From Mycobacterium pseudokansasii (lineage in GTDB: Bacteria > Actinomycetota > Actinomycetes > Mycobacteriales > Mycobacteriaceae), in contig NZ_UPHU01000001.1 in the NCBI RefSeq assembly GCF_900566075.1, positions 1,426,001 to 1,490,000 of the forward strand: 64,000 bases of DNA. Reading direction: 5' to 3'. Under the pieces are notes generated by a model, which ran no database searches, had not been told where the DNA came from, and was given only the letters and a program-made list of their open reading frames with translations. The number at the start of each line of letters is the position of its first letter. The first letter of the stretch is position 1. Position numbers and translations under genes: made by a program. Shown in pieces: positions 19,607-28,362 of the stretch.

Positions 19607-20089
19607 ATGGATGTCAAGGAAGTGCTGCTGCCGGGCGTCGGTCTGCGGTACGAGTTCACCAGCCACAAGGGTGAGCGGATCGGCATCATCGCCCGGCGCA
19701 CCGGCGATTTCGACATCGTCGTGTACACCGCCGAGGACCCTGACGAATGCCGGCCGGTCTTCCGCCTCACCGACGAAGAGGCCGACACCGTGGCCCAGAT
19801 TCTCGGCGCACCCAGAATCGCCGAGCGGTTCACCGAGCTGACCCGCGAGGTGCCTGGGCTCGAGGCTGGCCAGATCTCGGTCGAGCCCGAGAGTCCGTTC
19901 GTCGGCCGGCCGCTGGGCGACACCCGCGCCCGCACCCGCACCGGCGCCTCGATCGTCGCGATCGTCCGCGGCGACGACGTGGTCGCCTCGCCCGGCCCCG
20001 CGGAAACGCTGCGGGCACGCGACGTCCTGATTGTGATCGGCACCGAAGAGGGCATCGTCGGAGTCCGCCAGATCGTCAACAAAGGCTGA
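19607..20089 (+). CDS. KhtT/TrkA-C (RCK_C) regulatory subunit of a K+/H+ antiporter
   Basis: 160-residue cytoplasmic protein, orthologue of Rv3237c by sequence and position. The N-terminal half has VLLPGVGLRYEFTSHKGERI. The C-terminal half is a TrkA-C (RCK_C) ligand-binding domain (PFVGRPLGDTRARTRTGASI, then DVVASPGPAETLRARDVLIVIG). KhtT-type subunits gate the partner CPA2 antiporter in response to pH and nucleotides. The ATG at 19607 (MDVKEVLLPG) gives the family length. The antiporter gene follows after 4 bases, so this is a two-gene operon. Confidence 0.9.
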   Translation: MDVKEVLLPGVGLRYEFTSHKGERIGIIARRTGDFDIVVYTAEDPDECRPVFRLTDEEADTVAQILGAPRIAERFTELTREVPGLEAGQISVEPESPFVGRPLGDTRARTRTGASIVAIVRGDDVVASPGPAETLRARDVLIVIGTEEGIVGVRQIVNKG

Positions 20090-20093
20090 GCCG

Positions 20094-21239
20094 GTGGATG
20101 TTTCGGAGGCGCTGCTATTCGAGCTCGGCGCCCTCTTGGTCATGCTTGCTCTGCTCGGCGCCCTCGCCCGGCGGTTCGCATTGTCGCCGATCCCGGTCTA
20201 CCTGTTAGCGGGTCTCGCGCTGGGTAAGGGCGGCATCCTGCCGGTGGCTGCCGCCGCTGACTTCGTCAGCACCGGCGCACCCATCGGCATCGTGTTGCTG
20301 CTGCTGACGTTGGGCCTGGAGTTCTCCGCGACCGAATTCGCCAGCAGCCTGCGTCATCATCTGCCGTCGGCCGGCGTCGACATCGTCCTCAACGCCACGC
20401 CCGGCGCGGTGACCGGCTGGCTGCTTGGGTTGGACGGCGTTGCCGTCCTGGCGCTGGCCGGCGTCACATACATCTCGTCGTCGGGTGTGATCGCGCGATT
20501 GCTCGAGGACTTACGCCGCCTGGGCAACCGCGAAACTCCGGCGGTGCTGTCGGTGCTGGTGCTCGAAGACTTCGCGATGGCCGGCTACCTGCCGATGTTC
20601 ACGGTGCTGGCATTGCGCGGCAGCTGGCTGGACGCGCTGGGCGGGACGCTGGCCGCGATCGGCGCCCTTGTTGCGGCGTTTGCCGCGTCCTACTACTGGG
20701 GCCATCACGTGGGCCGCCTGGTGGCGCACCCCGACTCCGAGCAACTATTGCTGCGGGTCTTGGGCATCACCTTGCTGGTCGCGGCGGTGGCCGAGTCGTT
20801 GCACGCGTCGGCTGCTGTCGGCGCGTTCCTGGTGGGCCTGACCCTGACCGGGGAAACGGCCGACCGGGCGCGCAAGGTGCTGGGTCCGCTGCGCGATCTG
20901 TTCGCGGCGATCTTCTTCCTGGCGATCGGGCTGTCGGTCGGCCCCAAGGAGCTGCTTCCGATGCTTCCGGTGGCCGTCGTGTTGGCGGCGGTGACCGCCG
21001 CGACCAAGGTGCTGACCGGGATGTACGCCGCCCGCCGTGACGGAGTGGCGCGGCGCGGCCAGTTGCGCGCGGGCACCGCGCTGATTGCCCGAGGTGAGTT
21101 CTCGCTGATCATCATCGGGTTGGTCGGCGCGTCGATCCCCACAGTGGCGGCGCTGGCGACGTCGTATGTCTTCATCATGGCGATCATGGGCCCGGTCGTG
21201 GCGCATTACGCCGGCGGGCCGCTGCGGGCCGCTGCCTGA
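20094..21239 (+). CDS. CPA2-family K+(Na+)/H+ antiporter membrane subunit
   Basis: Polytopic membrane protein of 381 residues, orthologue of Rv3236c (annotated KefB-like). Multiple hydrophobic helices are visible, beginning LLFELGALLVMLALLGALAR. Conserved CPA2 features include LAGLALGKGGILP, TLGLEFSATEFA and VLEDFAMAGYLP, the last carrying the acidic transport residue. It lacks its own RCK domain, consistent with regulation by the separate TrkA-C protein immediately upstream. The GTG at 20094 is the start. Expected role: potassium and pH homeostasis. Confidence 0.92.
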   Translation: MDVSEALLFELGALLVMLALLGALARRFALSPIPVYLLAGLALGKGGILPVAAAADFVSTGAPIGIVLLLLTLGLEFSATEFASSLRHHLPSAGVDIVLNATPGAVTGWLLGLDGVAVLALAGVTYISSSGVIARLLEDLRRLGNRETPAVLSVLVLEDFAMAGYLPMFTVLALRGSWLDALGGTLAAIGALVAAFAASYYWGHHVGRLVAHPDSEQLLLRVLGITLLVAAVAESLHASAAVGAFLVGLTLTGETADRARKVLGPLRDLFAAIFFLAIGLSVGPKELLPMLPVAVVLAAVTAATKVLTGMYAARRDGVARRGQLRAGTALIARGEFSLIIIGLVGASIPTVAALATSYVFIMAIMGPVVAHYAGGPLRAAA

Positions 21240-21250
21240 GACGAAGTCCG

Positions 21251-21775
21251 TCAGCCGATGTGCAAGGCGACGACCAGCCAGCGCCCTCCGGCTCCGGCGG
21301 TCACCCGTTCCACACGACAGGCGATCGCGTGGATCCGGTCTCCGCGGCTGTAGCTGCCGAACACCTCCGCCGCGGAGTCCGAGGACCCGACCGGTTGCAG
21401 TCGAACCCGGCGCAATACCGCGGTCCCGTACTGAGCGGCCACCACGTCGCTGACCGACAGCACGGCGTCGACCAGGTTGGGCGCCAGCAGCGAACGTAGC
21501 TGCGCGGCGGGACGACGGCGGTCGATGACTTCGAGCACTCGACGCAGTGCCGCGTCGGTGAAGACGCCTGCCTGGCGCATGGGCGCCGACATGCTCTGGG
21601 TCGTCGGCTGCTTGCTGCGGGGCCGGCGAGGCGCCCGTAGACTGCGCGGGCGTAAAGGTGCCTGCGTTGCTTGTCGGCACCGGGGGACTGCTCGGGTGGG
21701 CGGTTCATACTCGACCACCGGGACAACGGCGAAGGTCGGACGATGAGGTGGGTGGGAGCCAGGACTGATGCTCAA
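21251..21775 (-). CDS. Rv3235-family (DUF6459-like) protein
   Basis: Protein of up to 174 residues. A basic, proline/arginine-rich N-terminus is followed by a conserved strand-rich domain: GVFTDAALRRVLEVIDRRRP, QLRSLLAPNLVDAVLSV, then VLRRVRLQPVG and IHAIACRVERV. In M. tuberculosis the family member lies at the same place next to the antiporter and is uncharacterised. The TTG at 21775 starts the frame shown; an internal start is possible because the first 60 residues are low complexity. It is convergent with the antiporter gene (11-base gap). Function unknown. Confidence 0.75.
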   Translation of the reverse strand: MSISPGSHPPHRPTFAVVPVVEYEPPTRAVPRCRQATQAPLRPRSLRAPRRPRSKQPTTQSMSAPMRQAGVFTDAALRRVLEVIDRRRPAAQLRSLLAPNLVDAVLSVSDVVAAQYGTAVLRRVRLQPVGSSDSAAEVFGSYSRGDRIHAIACRVERVTAGAGGRWLVVALHIG

Positions 21776-21993
21776 CGGGCACTCTCCAGATCAAAACAGG
21801 TCAAACGATGGCAACGAGAGGATGTGGACCGCGCGGCCTGCTGGAGAGTGGCAGACAAACTGCCGGTCATCATTGCACACACCACGCCGGCGTGTACCCG
21901 CCCCGCAATGTGGCCGCGTCGAGTGGCTACCGTGAGCCACATCGGTCCAACCGCCAGATTGGGGACGAATTGACAAGGAGGACAGGGCCGTAA

Positions 21994-23403
21994 ATGGTGA
22001 CCCGGTTGTCCACGACGGACGCGTCTTTCTATCGGCTGGAGAACACCGCCACCCCCATGTACGTCGGGTCGCTGATGATCCTGCGCCGGCCGCGGGCCGG
22101 ACTGAGCTACGAGACGCTGTTGGCCACCGTTGAACAGCGGCTGCCGCAGATACCGCGTTACCGGCAGAGGGTACGCGAGGTGAAGATCGGCATGGCCCGC
22201 CCCGTGTGGATGGACGATCCCGAGTTCGACATCACCTATCACGTCAGGCGCTCGGCGTTGCCGTCGCCAGGCAGCGACGAGCAACTGCACGAACTGATCG
22301 CGCGGCTGGCTGCCCGGCCGCTGGACAAGTCGCGGCCGCTATGGGAGATGTATCTCGTCGAGGGCCTGGAAAAGAATCGCGTTGCCCTCTACACCAAATC
22401 GCACCAGGCCCTGATCAACGGGGTGACGTCACTGGCCATCGGCCACGTCATCGCCGATCGGACGCGGCGTCCACCGCCGTTCCCCGAAGACATCTGGGTA
22501 CCGGAACGCGACCCCGGCCACACCCGCTTGGTGCTGGGCGCCATCGGGGACTGGCTCATGGGGCCGGGAGCGCAGTTGCAGGCCGTCGGATCCGCGGTCG
22601 CCGGCGCGGTCACAAACTACGGCCAACTCGTCGACGCCGGCCGCCGGGTTCTCGATGTCGCGCGCACCGTGGCGCGCGGCACCGCACCCAATAGCCCGCT
22701 CAACGCCACCGTGTCGCGCAATCGACGATTCACGGTGGCTCGCGGACGGCTCGAGGACTATCGGGCGGTACGTGCCCGCTATGACTGCGACATCCACGAC
22801 GTGGTGCTGGCCGTGATCGCCGGCGCGCTGGGCAATTGGCTGATGTCGCGCGGTGAGACGGTGGCGCCGACGGCGACGGTACGGGCTATGGCTCCGCTCG
22901 CCGCCTACGTTGATGACCAATTCGATTCAACGGGCCCCGGCCAGGCCATGAGCCAGGTGACCCCCTTCCTGATAGACCTGCCGGTGGGCGAGGGCAACGC
23001 CGTGGTGCGGCTGTCCCAGGTCGCGCACGCCACCGAATCGAACCCGACGGCCGCCAGCCTGGTGGACGCCCGGACCATCGTGACGCTGTCCGGCTTCGCG
23101 CCACCCACCTTGCATGCCATGGGCGTCCGGGTGGCGACCAGTTATTCGGCAAGGTTGTTCAACCTGCTGATCACCAATGCCCCTGGGGCGCAATCGCAGA
23201 TGTACGTCGCGGGCACCAAGCTGCTGGAGGCTTACGCGGTGCCGCCGCTACTGCACAACCAGGCGCTGGCCATCAGCGTGACGTCCTACAACGGCATGCT
23301 GTATTTCGGGATCAATGCCGACCGCGACGCGATGAGCGATGTCGACCTGTTGCCGGGCTTGCTAAGCCAATCGCTCGAGGAGCTGCTGGAGGCGTCTCGG
23401 TAA
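21994..23403 (+). CDS. tgs3: wax ester synthase/diacylglycerol acyltransferase (WS/DGAT), intact Tgs3-type
   Basis: 469-residue acyltransferase of the triacylglycerol synthase family, which esterifies acyl-CoA to diacylglycerol or alcohols for storage lipid. In H37Rv this locus is two adjacent genes (Rv3234c tgs3 and Rv3233c); here it is one continuous frame. Features: DASFYRLENTATPMYVGSL, the N-terminal LDxxFL-like signature; the acyltransferase motif region reads KSHQALINGVTSLA near residues 135-148; a C-terminal condensation-like fold has SYNGMLYFGINADRDAM. The canonical HHxxxDG is HQxxxNG here, so catalytic competence needs testing. Start ATG 21994 has a strong AAGGAGG site. Confidence 0.92.
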   Translation: MVTRLSTTDASFYRLENTATPMYVGSLMILRRPRAGLSYETLLATVEQRLPQIPRYRQRVREVKIGMARPVWMDDPEFDITYHVRRSALPSPGSDEQLHELIARLAARPLDKSRPLWEMYLVEGLEKNRVALYTKSHQALINGVTSLAIGHVIADRTRRPPPFPEDIWVPERDPGHTRLVLGAIGDWLMGPGAQLQAVGSAVAGAVTNYGQLVDAGRRVLDVARTVARGTAPNSPLNATVSRNRRFTVARGRLEDYRAVRARYDCDIHDVVLAVIAGALGNWLMSRGETVAPTATVRAMAPLAAYVDDQFDSTGPGQAMSQVTPFLIDLPVGEGNAVVRLSQVAHATESNPTAASLVDARTIVTLSGFAPPTLHAMGVRVATSYSARLFNLLITNAPGAQSQMYVAGTKLLEAYAVPPLLHNQALAISVTSYNGMLYFGINADRDAMSDVDLLPGLLSQSLEELLEASR

Positions 23404-23447
23404 TTGTCCCGGTATTGTCCCGGTAATTGTCTCGGTGGGAATGGCTC

Positions 23448-24341
23448 GTGGAGTTACCATCCGATGTTGTGAGCACTGCGATAACCAACGGCGCGCCGGC
23501 CAAGACGGCGAAGACGAAGAAGAAGTCAACCCCGTCGGCCAAGCGCAAGATCCCGGCCAACGTCTACCATGCCGAATTATTCAGGCTGCAAACAGAATTC
23601 GTGAAGCTACAGGAGTGGGTGCGGCATTCCGGGGCGCGCCTGGTGGTCGTCTTCGAGGGCCGCGACGGAGCCGGCAAAGGTGGGACCATCAAAAGGATCA
23701 CCGAATACCTCAACCCGCGCGTGGCCCGTATCGCGGCGTTGCCCTCCCCGACCGACAGGGAACGCGGACAGTGGTATTACCAGCGCTATATCGCACACTT
23801 GCCCGCCAAGGGCGAAATCGTGCTCTTCGACCGCTCGTGGTATAACCGCGCCGGCGTTGAAAAAGTCATGGGATTCTGTACGCCGCAAGAGCATGCGCTG
23901 TTCTTGCGGCAGACGCCGATCTTCGAGCACATGTTGATCGACGACGGGATCTTGTTGCGCAAGTATTGGTTTTCGGTGTCCGACGAGGAACAGTTGCGAC
24001 GTTTCAAAGCCCGGCGCAGCGACCCCGTCCGGCAATGGAAGCTCAGCCCGATGGACCTGGAATCGCTGTACCGGTGGGAGGATTACTCACGCGCCAAGGA
24101 CCAGATGATGGTGCACACCGACATCCCGACCAGCCCGTGGTATGTAGTGGAATCCGATATCAAAAAGCATGCGCGGCTGAACATGATGGCCCACCTGTTG
24201 TCCACCATCGACTACCGCGACGTGGAGAAGCCGAAGGTCAAGTTGCCCAAACATCCGTTGGTGAGCGGCAACTACCAGCGCCCGCCGCGTGAATTGTCCA
24301 ACTACGTCGAAGACTATGCGGCGACGTTGGTCGATGGTTAG
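23448..24341 (+). CDS. ppk2: polyphosphate kinase 2
   Basis: Family 2 polyphosphate kinase (Rv3232c orthologue), about 297 residues, which transfers phosphate between polyphosphate and nucleoside diphosphates. The basic lysine/threonine-rich N-terminus is followed by the PPK2 core: LVVVFEGRDGAGKGGTIKRI (Walker A), PTDRERGQWYYQRYIAHLP, LFDRSWYNRAGVEKVMGF (Walker B and lid) and YWFSVSDEEQLRRF. The GTG at 23448 (ELPSDVVST) parallels the known N-terminus. It follows tgs3 by 44 bases, a spacer made of imperfect 11-12 base repeats of the word CGGTAATTGTCC. It is probably co-transcribed with tgs3 and the next gene. Confidence 0.95.
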   Translation: MELPSDVVSTAITNGAPAKTAKTKKKSTPSAKRKIPANVYHAELFRLQTEFVKLQEWVRHSGARLVVVFEGRDGAGKGGTIKRITEYLNPRVARIAALPSPTDRERGQWYYQRYIAHLPAKGEIVLFDRSWYNRAGVEKVMGFCTPQEHALFLRQTPIFEHMLIDDGILLRKYWFSVSDEEQLRRFKARRSDPVRQWKLSPMDLESLYRWEDYSRAKDQMMVHTDIPTSPWYVVESDIKKHARLNMMAHLLSTIDYRDVEKPKVKLPKHPLVSGNYQRPPRELSNYVEDYAATLVDG

Positions 24342-24377
24342 CGCGGCGATCAAGCGGGCTCGGCGACTCGGCCCATG

Positions 24378-24875
24378 ATGCAGGTCTACGTCCCGGCCAC
24401 CCTGGCCATGCTGCGGCAACTTGTCGCCGACGGTTCGCTGTGGCCGGTCAACGGCACGGCCTTCGCGGTGACGCCGAAATTGCGGGAGTCCTATGCCGAG
24501 GGCGACGACGACGAACTTGCCGAGGTGGCTCTGCAGGAGGCTGCGTTGGCGTCCCTGCGTCTACTGGCCGACGACGGAGGCGAGGGTCTGCCGCCGCGAC
24601 GCGTGGTGATTGCCGCCGAAGTGGACGGCGTCACGTTGCGCCCCGATCTCGACGACGCCGTCGTCAGACTGACGGCGCCGGTTGCGATGGATCGGGTGGT
24701 CGCCGCCTATGTCGACAACGCAGCCGCCGAACCGGCCGTCACTGCGGCGATAGCGGTGATCGACGCCGCCGATCTCGGCGACGAGGACGCCGACCTGGTC
24801 GTCGGTGACGCCCAGGACCATGATTTGGCGTGGTATGCCAACCAGGAGTTGCCGTTCCTGCTCGACTTGCTTTGA
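24378..24875 (+). CDS. conserved mycobacterial protein (Rv3231c/DUF6912-like)
   Basis: About 165 residues, acidic and soluble: QVYVPATLAMLRQLVADGSL at the start, then alternating helices and strands with PRRVVIAAEVDGVTLRPDL and a C-terminus DLAWYANQELPFLLDLL. Same place as Rv3231c, directly after ppk2 (33-base gap). Two ATGs occur in tandem (24375, 24378). No catalytic motif is visible. Co-occurrence with ppk2 across mycobacteria hints at a linked role; the function is unknown. Confidence 0.85.
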   Translation: MQVYVPATLAMLRQLVADGSLWPVNGTAFAVTPKLRESYAEGDDDELAEVALQEAALASLRLLADDGGEGLPPRRVVIAAEVDGVTLRPDLDDAVVRLTAPVAMDRVVAAYVDNAAAEPAVTAAIAVIDAADLGDEDADLVVGDAQDHDLAWYANQELPFLLDLL

Positions 24876-24981
24876 CAGCGTATTGCCAGGTGTCCTGCGG
24901 CGTCGGTCCAAGACCGGCGGTGCTGTCGGGTAGTAGCATCACTGCACCGTCCGCAACGCTCCCGGTGCCAGAGGAGTGGTC

Positions 24982-25824
24982 ATGAGTACAGCCGCTGACC
25001 GTGCCCGTCAGCTCGACCTGGTTGCCCGACTGAAGTCGGCCTATCCCGAGCTTCCGGACGCCCCGACTCCCGACCTGCTCGACCACGATCGCTTCTGGGC
25101 GTACCTGAAGACCAACCATGACGTCGGCGGTGAGCCGGACGCGCCCATGAAGTACGAGAACAAACAGTACGAGTACTGGGAGCACATGACGTATGTGCTC
25201 TGCGAAGTGCTTGCGTGGCGCGGTATTTGGCTGTCGGAGGAGCGCCGGCGGATCGGCAACGTCGACGTGGGACGTGCGGTCTATCTCGGCTTTCCCTACT
25301 ACGGTCGCTGGCTCTGGGCGGTCGCACGGGTGCTGGTGGAAAAGCATCACATCAGCCTGGGTGAGCTCAGTGAACGAATGGCAGCGGTCAAGGCCCGCTA
25401 TGCCGGTGGCCTCGACGGTAAAAAGCTTGAGGCGCAACCGAACTCAGAAGGTGACGGCGCCGGCGTGATCCGCAATGCCCACCACACCCATGCGGTCGGC
25501 AAGGGCGATCCGCAGGTGTATGCGGGTCTGGCCGGGCAGCCGAGGTTCCGCGTCGGCGACGCGGTGGTGGTGCGCGAACTGCCTGCGTTGTTGTATACCC
25601 GCACCCCGGAATACGTACGGGGCGCCGCCGGCGAAATCGCATCGGTCGCCTACGAAAGCCCGGCCCCCGAGGACGAGACGTGGGACCGGCCCGATTCGCA
25701 GCCGGAGTGGTTCTACATCGTCCGGTTCAACCTGTCCGAGCTATGGCACGGGTACACCGGGACCACCAGCGACACCTTGCAGACCGAGCTACCCGAGCGG
25801 TGGCTGGCGGCGGCCGGAGGGTAG
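24982..25824 (+). CDS. nitrile hydratase/thiocyanate hydrolase beta subunit
   Basis: 280-residue protein combining the helical beta-subunit N-terminus (DVGGEPDAPMKYENKQYEYW, EHMTYVLCEVLAWRGIW) with a C-terminal SH3-like barrel (RFRVGDAVVVRELPALLYTR, then WFYIVRFNLSELW). These are standard parts of nitrile hydratase-superfamily beta subunits, which cover the active-site entrance of the alpha subunit. First gene of a three-gene operon with the alpha and gamma-like genes, absent from the H37Rv counterpart of this interval. Substrate (nitrile, thiocyanate or cyanide product) cannot be decided from sequence. Confidence 0.85.
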   Translation: MSTAADRARQLDLVARLKSAYPELPDAPTPDLLDHDRFWAYLKTNHDVGGEPDAPMKYENKQYEYWEHMTYVLCEVLAWRGIWLSEERRRIGNVDVGRAVYLGFPYYGRWLWAVARVLVEKHHISLGELSERMAAVKARYAGGLDGKKLEAQPNSEGDGAGVIRNAHHTHAVGKGDPQVYAGLAGQPRFRVGDAVVVRELPALLYTRTPEYVRGAAGEIASVAYESPAPEDETWDRPDSQPEWFYIVRFNLSELWHGYTGTTSDTLQTELPERWLAAAGG

Positions 25825-25834
25825 GAGTTTCGAC

Positions 25835-26551
25835 ATGACCGACCGGGATCACCATCAGGAGCACGACCACGAGCGGACGCTGGCCCCCACGGTGGACGAG
25901 ATCACCGACTTCGAGGTACTCGAGATCGCGCTGCGTGAATTGTGCATCGAGAAGGGGATTTTCACCGCCGAAGAGCACCGGCACTTCACCGAGTTCGCCG
26001 AGCAGATCAACCCGACGCCGGCCTCGCACCTGGTGGCGCGCGCGTGGCTGGATCCTGGGTTCAAGCAACTGGCGCTCACCGATGCGCTGGCGGCCAGCAA
26101 AGAGGTCGGCGTCGACTGGCTGGAACCCACCGGCTTCGGCACGCCCAGTGACTTCACCGCGTTCCAGATCCTCGAGGACACGCCGACGTTGCACCACGTG
26201 ATCGTCTGCGCGTTGTGTTCTTGTTATCCGCGACCGATTCTCGGCAACTCTCCGGAGTGGTACCGCACGCCCAACTATCGCCGGCGGATGGTCCGCTGGC
26301 CGCGTCAGGTGCTTGCGGAATTCGGGCTTTATCTGCCCGACGACGTCGCGATCCGGGTGGAGGATTCCAACCAGAAGCACCGGTTCATGGTGCTGCCCAT
26401 GCGCCCGGAGGGTACCGACGGCTGGGACGAAGACCGGCTGGCCGAGATCGTCACCCGGGACTGCTTGATCGGCGTGGCCCTGCCCAAACCGGGTGTCACG
26501 ACCAACGTCATCACCGCCACCCGGGCGGCCATCCATCCTGCCGGTGAGTGA
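25835..26551 (+). CDS. nitrile hydratase/thiocyanate hydrolase alpha subunit (metal site)
   Basis: 238-residue catalytic subunit. It carries the claw motif VCALCSCYPRP near residues 125-135, where three cysteines and backbone amides bind low-spin Co(III) or Fe(III). Two of these cysteines are usually oxidised to sulfinic and sulfenic acid. Typical motifs are VCTLCSC for cobalt and VCSLCSC for iron; alanine at the middle position is unusual. Other family segments: ARAWLDPGFKQLALTD, SPEWYRTPNYRRRMVRWPRQ. An acidic/histidine-rich N-terminus (DRDHHQEHDHER) may help metal loading. The ATG at 25835 has TAGGAG upstream. Confidence 0.88.
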   Translation: MTDRDHHQEHDHERTLAPTVDEITDFEVLEIALRELCIEKGIFTAEEHRHFTEFAEQINPTPASHLVARAWLDPGFKQLALTDALAASKEVGVDWLEPTGFGTPSDFTAFQILEDTPTLHHVIVCALCSCYPRPILGNSPEWYRTPNYRRRMVRWPRQVLAEFGLYLPDDVAIRVEDSNQKHRFMVLPMRPEGTDGWDEDRLAEIVTRDCLIGVALPKPGVTTNVITATRAAIHPAGE

Positions 26552-26924
26552 CGGGCAGCCCATGAGGGATCCGGAGCCGATCGAGCTGACGACCGTCGCG
26601 CCGCTGCAGAAGATCGTGGAACGCAATCAGGTCTGGTCGCGAATGGCCGCAAAGTATGGCGTGACCAACCCGGTGCCCCCGTGGAAGACCAGCTTGGACG
26701 GCCTGTGCGACGCGCTCGACCGCGCCGCCTGCAGCGCGGACATTCCTGATTTCAAGCAGCGACGAGATGAGGAAGACGCCCTCTCGGCCAGCCTCTATGC
26801 CAGCTTGCCCTACCCCGAGAACCAGTTGGTGGCACTGGCCCACTCGCTGGTCGCTTGCGGCGTCATCGGTGAAGCGGAGCTGGCACAACGCCTCGCCAGC
26901 ATCCGCAGACGCCTCGAAGCCTGA
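26544..26924 (+). CDS. third (gamma/accessory-like) subunit of the nitrile hydratase-type enzyme
   Basis: 126-residue protein overlapping the alpha gene by 8 bases (GTG 26544). It contains WSRMAAKYGVTNPVPPWKTS and PYPENQLVALAHSLVACGVI, which resemble the N-terminal helical part of beta subunits. A separate small protein of this kind is found in three-subunit enzymes (thiocyanate hydrolase; toyocamycin nitrile hydratase ToyJKL) and also as the activator of two-subunit nitrile hydratases. Since the beta subunit here is already full-length, either a structural third subunit or a metallochaperone is possible. An alternative start is ATG 26562. Confidence 0.7.
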   Translation: MSDGQPMRDPEPIELTTVAPLQKIVERNQVWSRMAAKYGVTNPVPPWKTSLDGLCDALDRAACSADIPDFKQRRDEEDALSASLYASLPYPENQLVALAHSLVACGVIGEAELAQRLASIRRRLEA

Positions 26925-27021
26925 CCGGACCCCGGCTGCCGGGAAACACCGGCCACAGCCGGTTATCGGGTCCCAAACCCCGCTCGAGCGTCCTGTGATG
27001 CAGCTTGCACATTCCGGTCTG

Positions 27022-27052
27022 GCTACGGAACCGTAAGTTACGGTACCGTAGC
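27022..27052. promoter_or_regulatory. 31-base near-perfect inverted repeat upstream of the desaturase reductase gene
   Basis: GCTACGGAACCGTAA and TTACGGTACCGTAGC are reverse complements with one mismatch, around a central G. The site lies 76 bases before the reductase ATG, in the position of a promoter operator. A related sequence (TTACGGATACGTAGC, 28291-28305) precedes desA3. A TetR-type repressor site shared by both genes is the likely explanation. Confidence 0.6.
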
Positions 27053-27127
27053 TTCAATGACGTGGGCGTGAGCTTGCCCCGCTACCCAGGCGGAAGCCAA
27101 TGGCCGCGCCGCAATCAGGAGCTTCGC

Positions 27128-28273
27128 ATGAGTAAGAAACACGCGGTGATCAACGCTAAAGTCGCCGACACCAGGCGGCCGGCCGTTGCCGGCGCTGACC
27201 GGCATCCGGGCTGGCATGCGCTGCGCAAAATCGCGGAGCGAATCACGACGCCACTGTTACCCGACGACTATTTGCAACTGGCCAATCCGCTGTGGTCGGC
27301 GCGGGAATTACGGGGCCGGATCCTCGAGGTCCGCCGCGAGACCGAAGACTCGGCCACCTTGGTCATCAAGCCGGGCTGGGGCTTCAGTTTCGACTATCAA
27401 CCGGGCCAGTACATCGGGATCGGGCTCTTGGTCGACGGACGCTGGCGCTGGCGCTCGTATTCGCTGACGTCGAGTCCAGTCGGGACCACCGGCTCCGCGC
27501 GCACCGTCACCATCACCGTGAAGGCGATGCCCGAAGGTTTCCTGTCCACCCACCTGGTGGCCGGCGTGGAGCCGGGGACCGTGGTGCGCCTGGCCGCCCC
27601 TCGGGGCAACTTCGTGCTGCCCGATCCCGCGCCGCGCTCGATGCTGTTTGTCACCGCTGGATCGGGGATCACGCCGGTGATGTCGATGCTGCGAACATTG
27701 GTGCGCCGCAACCAGATCACCGATATCACGCATCTGCATTCGGCGCCCACCGAAGCCGACGTGATGTTCGGCGCCGAGCTGGCCGCCCTGACCGACGACC
27801 ATCCCGGGTATCGGCTGAAGGTGCGCAAGACCCGCACCGAGGGCCGTCTGGACCTCGCCCGGCTCGGCGACGAGGTGCCCGACTGGCGCGACCGGCAAAC
27901 CTGGGCGTGCGGACCCGCCGCCATGCTCAACCAGGCCGAAAACGTCTGGGCCGAAGCTGGTATCAGCGACCGGCTGCACCTGGAGCGGTTCGCAGTGTCC
28001 AAGGCGGCACCCGCCGGCGCGGGTGGCACGGTCACGTTCGCCCGCAGCGGGAAGTCCGCGGCGGCGGATGCCGCGACTTCGGTGATGGATGCGGGCGAGG
28101 GCGCCGGTGTGCAGATGCCTTTCGGATGCCGCATGGGCATCTGTCAATCGTGTGTGGTCGACCTGGTAGCGGGTCACGTGCGCGACTTGCGGACCGGTCA
28201 GGAGCATGATCCCGGCACGCGGATCCAGACCTGTGTGTCGGCCGCCTCGGGTGACTGTGTGGTCGACATTTAA
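27128..28273 (+). CDS. desaturase electron-transfer oxidoreductase (Rv3230c-like)
   Basis: 381-residue flavodoxin reductase/ferredoxin fusion that passes electrons from NADPH through FAD and a [2Fe-2S] cluster to the acyl-CoA desaturase DesA3. FAD-binding [16 protein letters not shown]-binding [14 protein letters not shown] and the C-terminal plant-type ferredoxin motif CRMGICQSC (near residue 335), with a fourth Cys in [10 protein letters not shown]. The start ATG 27128 is supported by AGGAG; the frame remains open upstream across the operator repeat, which is unlikely to be coding. In M. tuberculosis Rv3230c supports DesA3 in stearoyl-CoA desaturation, and the same pair is present here. Confidence 0.94.
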   Translation: MSKKHAVINAKVADTRRPAVAGADRHPGWHALRKIAERITTPLLPDDYLQLANPLWSARELRGRILEVRRETEDSATLVIKPGWGFSFDYQPGQYIGIGLLVDGRWRWRSYSLTSSPVGTTGSARTVTITVKAMPEGFLSTHLVAGVEPGTVVRLAAPRGNFVLPDPAPRSMLFVTAGSGITPVMSMLRTLVRRNQITDITHLHSAPTEADVMFGAELAALTDDHPGYRLKVRKTRTEGRLDLARLGDEVPDWRDRQTWACGPAAMLNQAENVWAEAGISDRLHLERFAVSKAAPAGAGGTVTFARSGKSAAADAATSVMDAGEGAGVQMPFGCRMGICQSCVVDLVAGHVRDLRTGQEHDPGTRIQTCVSAASGDCVVDI

Positions 28274-28290
28274 AGCTACCCGCTGGTAAC

Positions 28291-28310
28291 TTACGGATAC
28301 GTAGCCTACG
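28291..28310. promoter_or_regulatory. operator-like site upstream of desA3
   Basis: TTACGGATACGTAGC followed by CTACG includes the perfect palindrome CGTAGCCTACG (28300-28310). It resembles the right arm of the inverted repeat upstream of the reductase gene (TTACGGTACCGTAGC). It lies about 53 bases before the desA3 start, overlapping the expected promoter. Confidence 0.5.
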
Positions 28311-28362
28311 ATGGCGTAGGTACGGTTTCGATCAAAGAGACGTACGACGTAGGGAGAAGACA

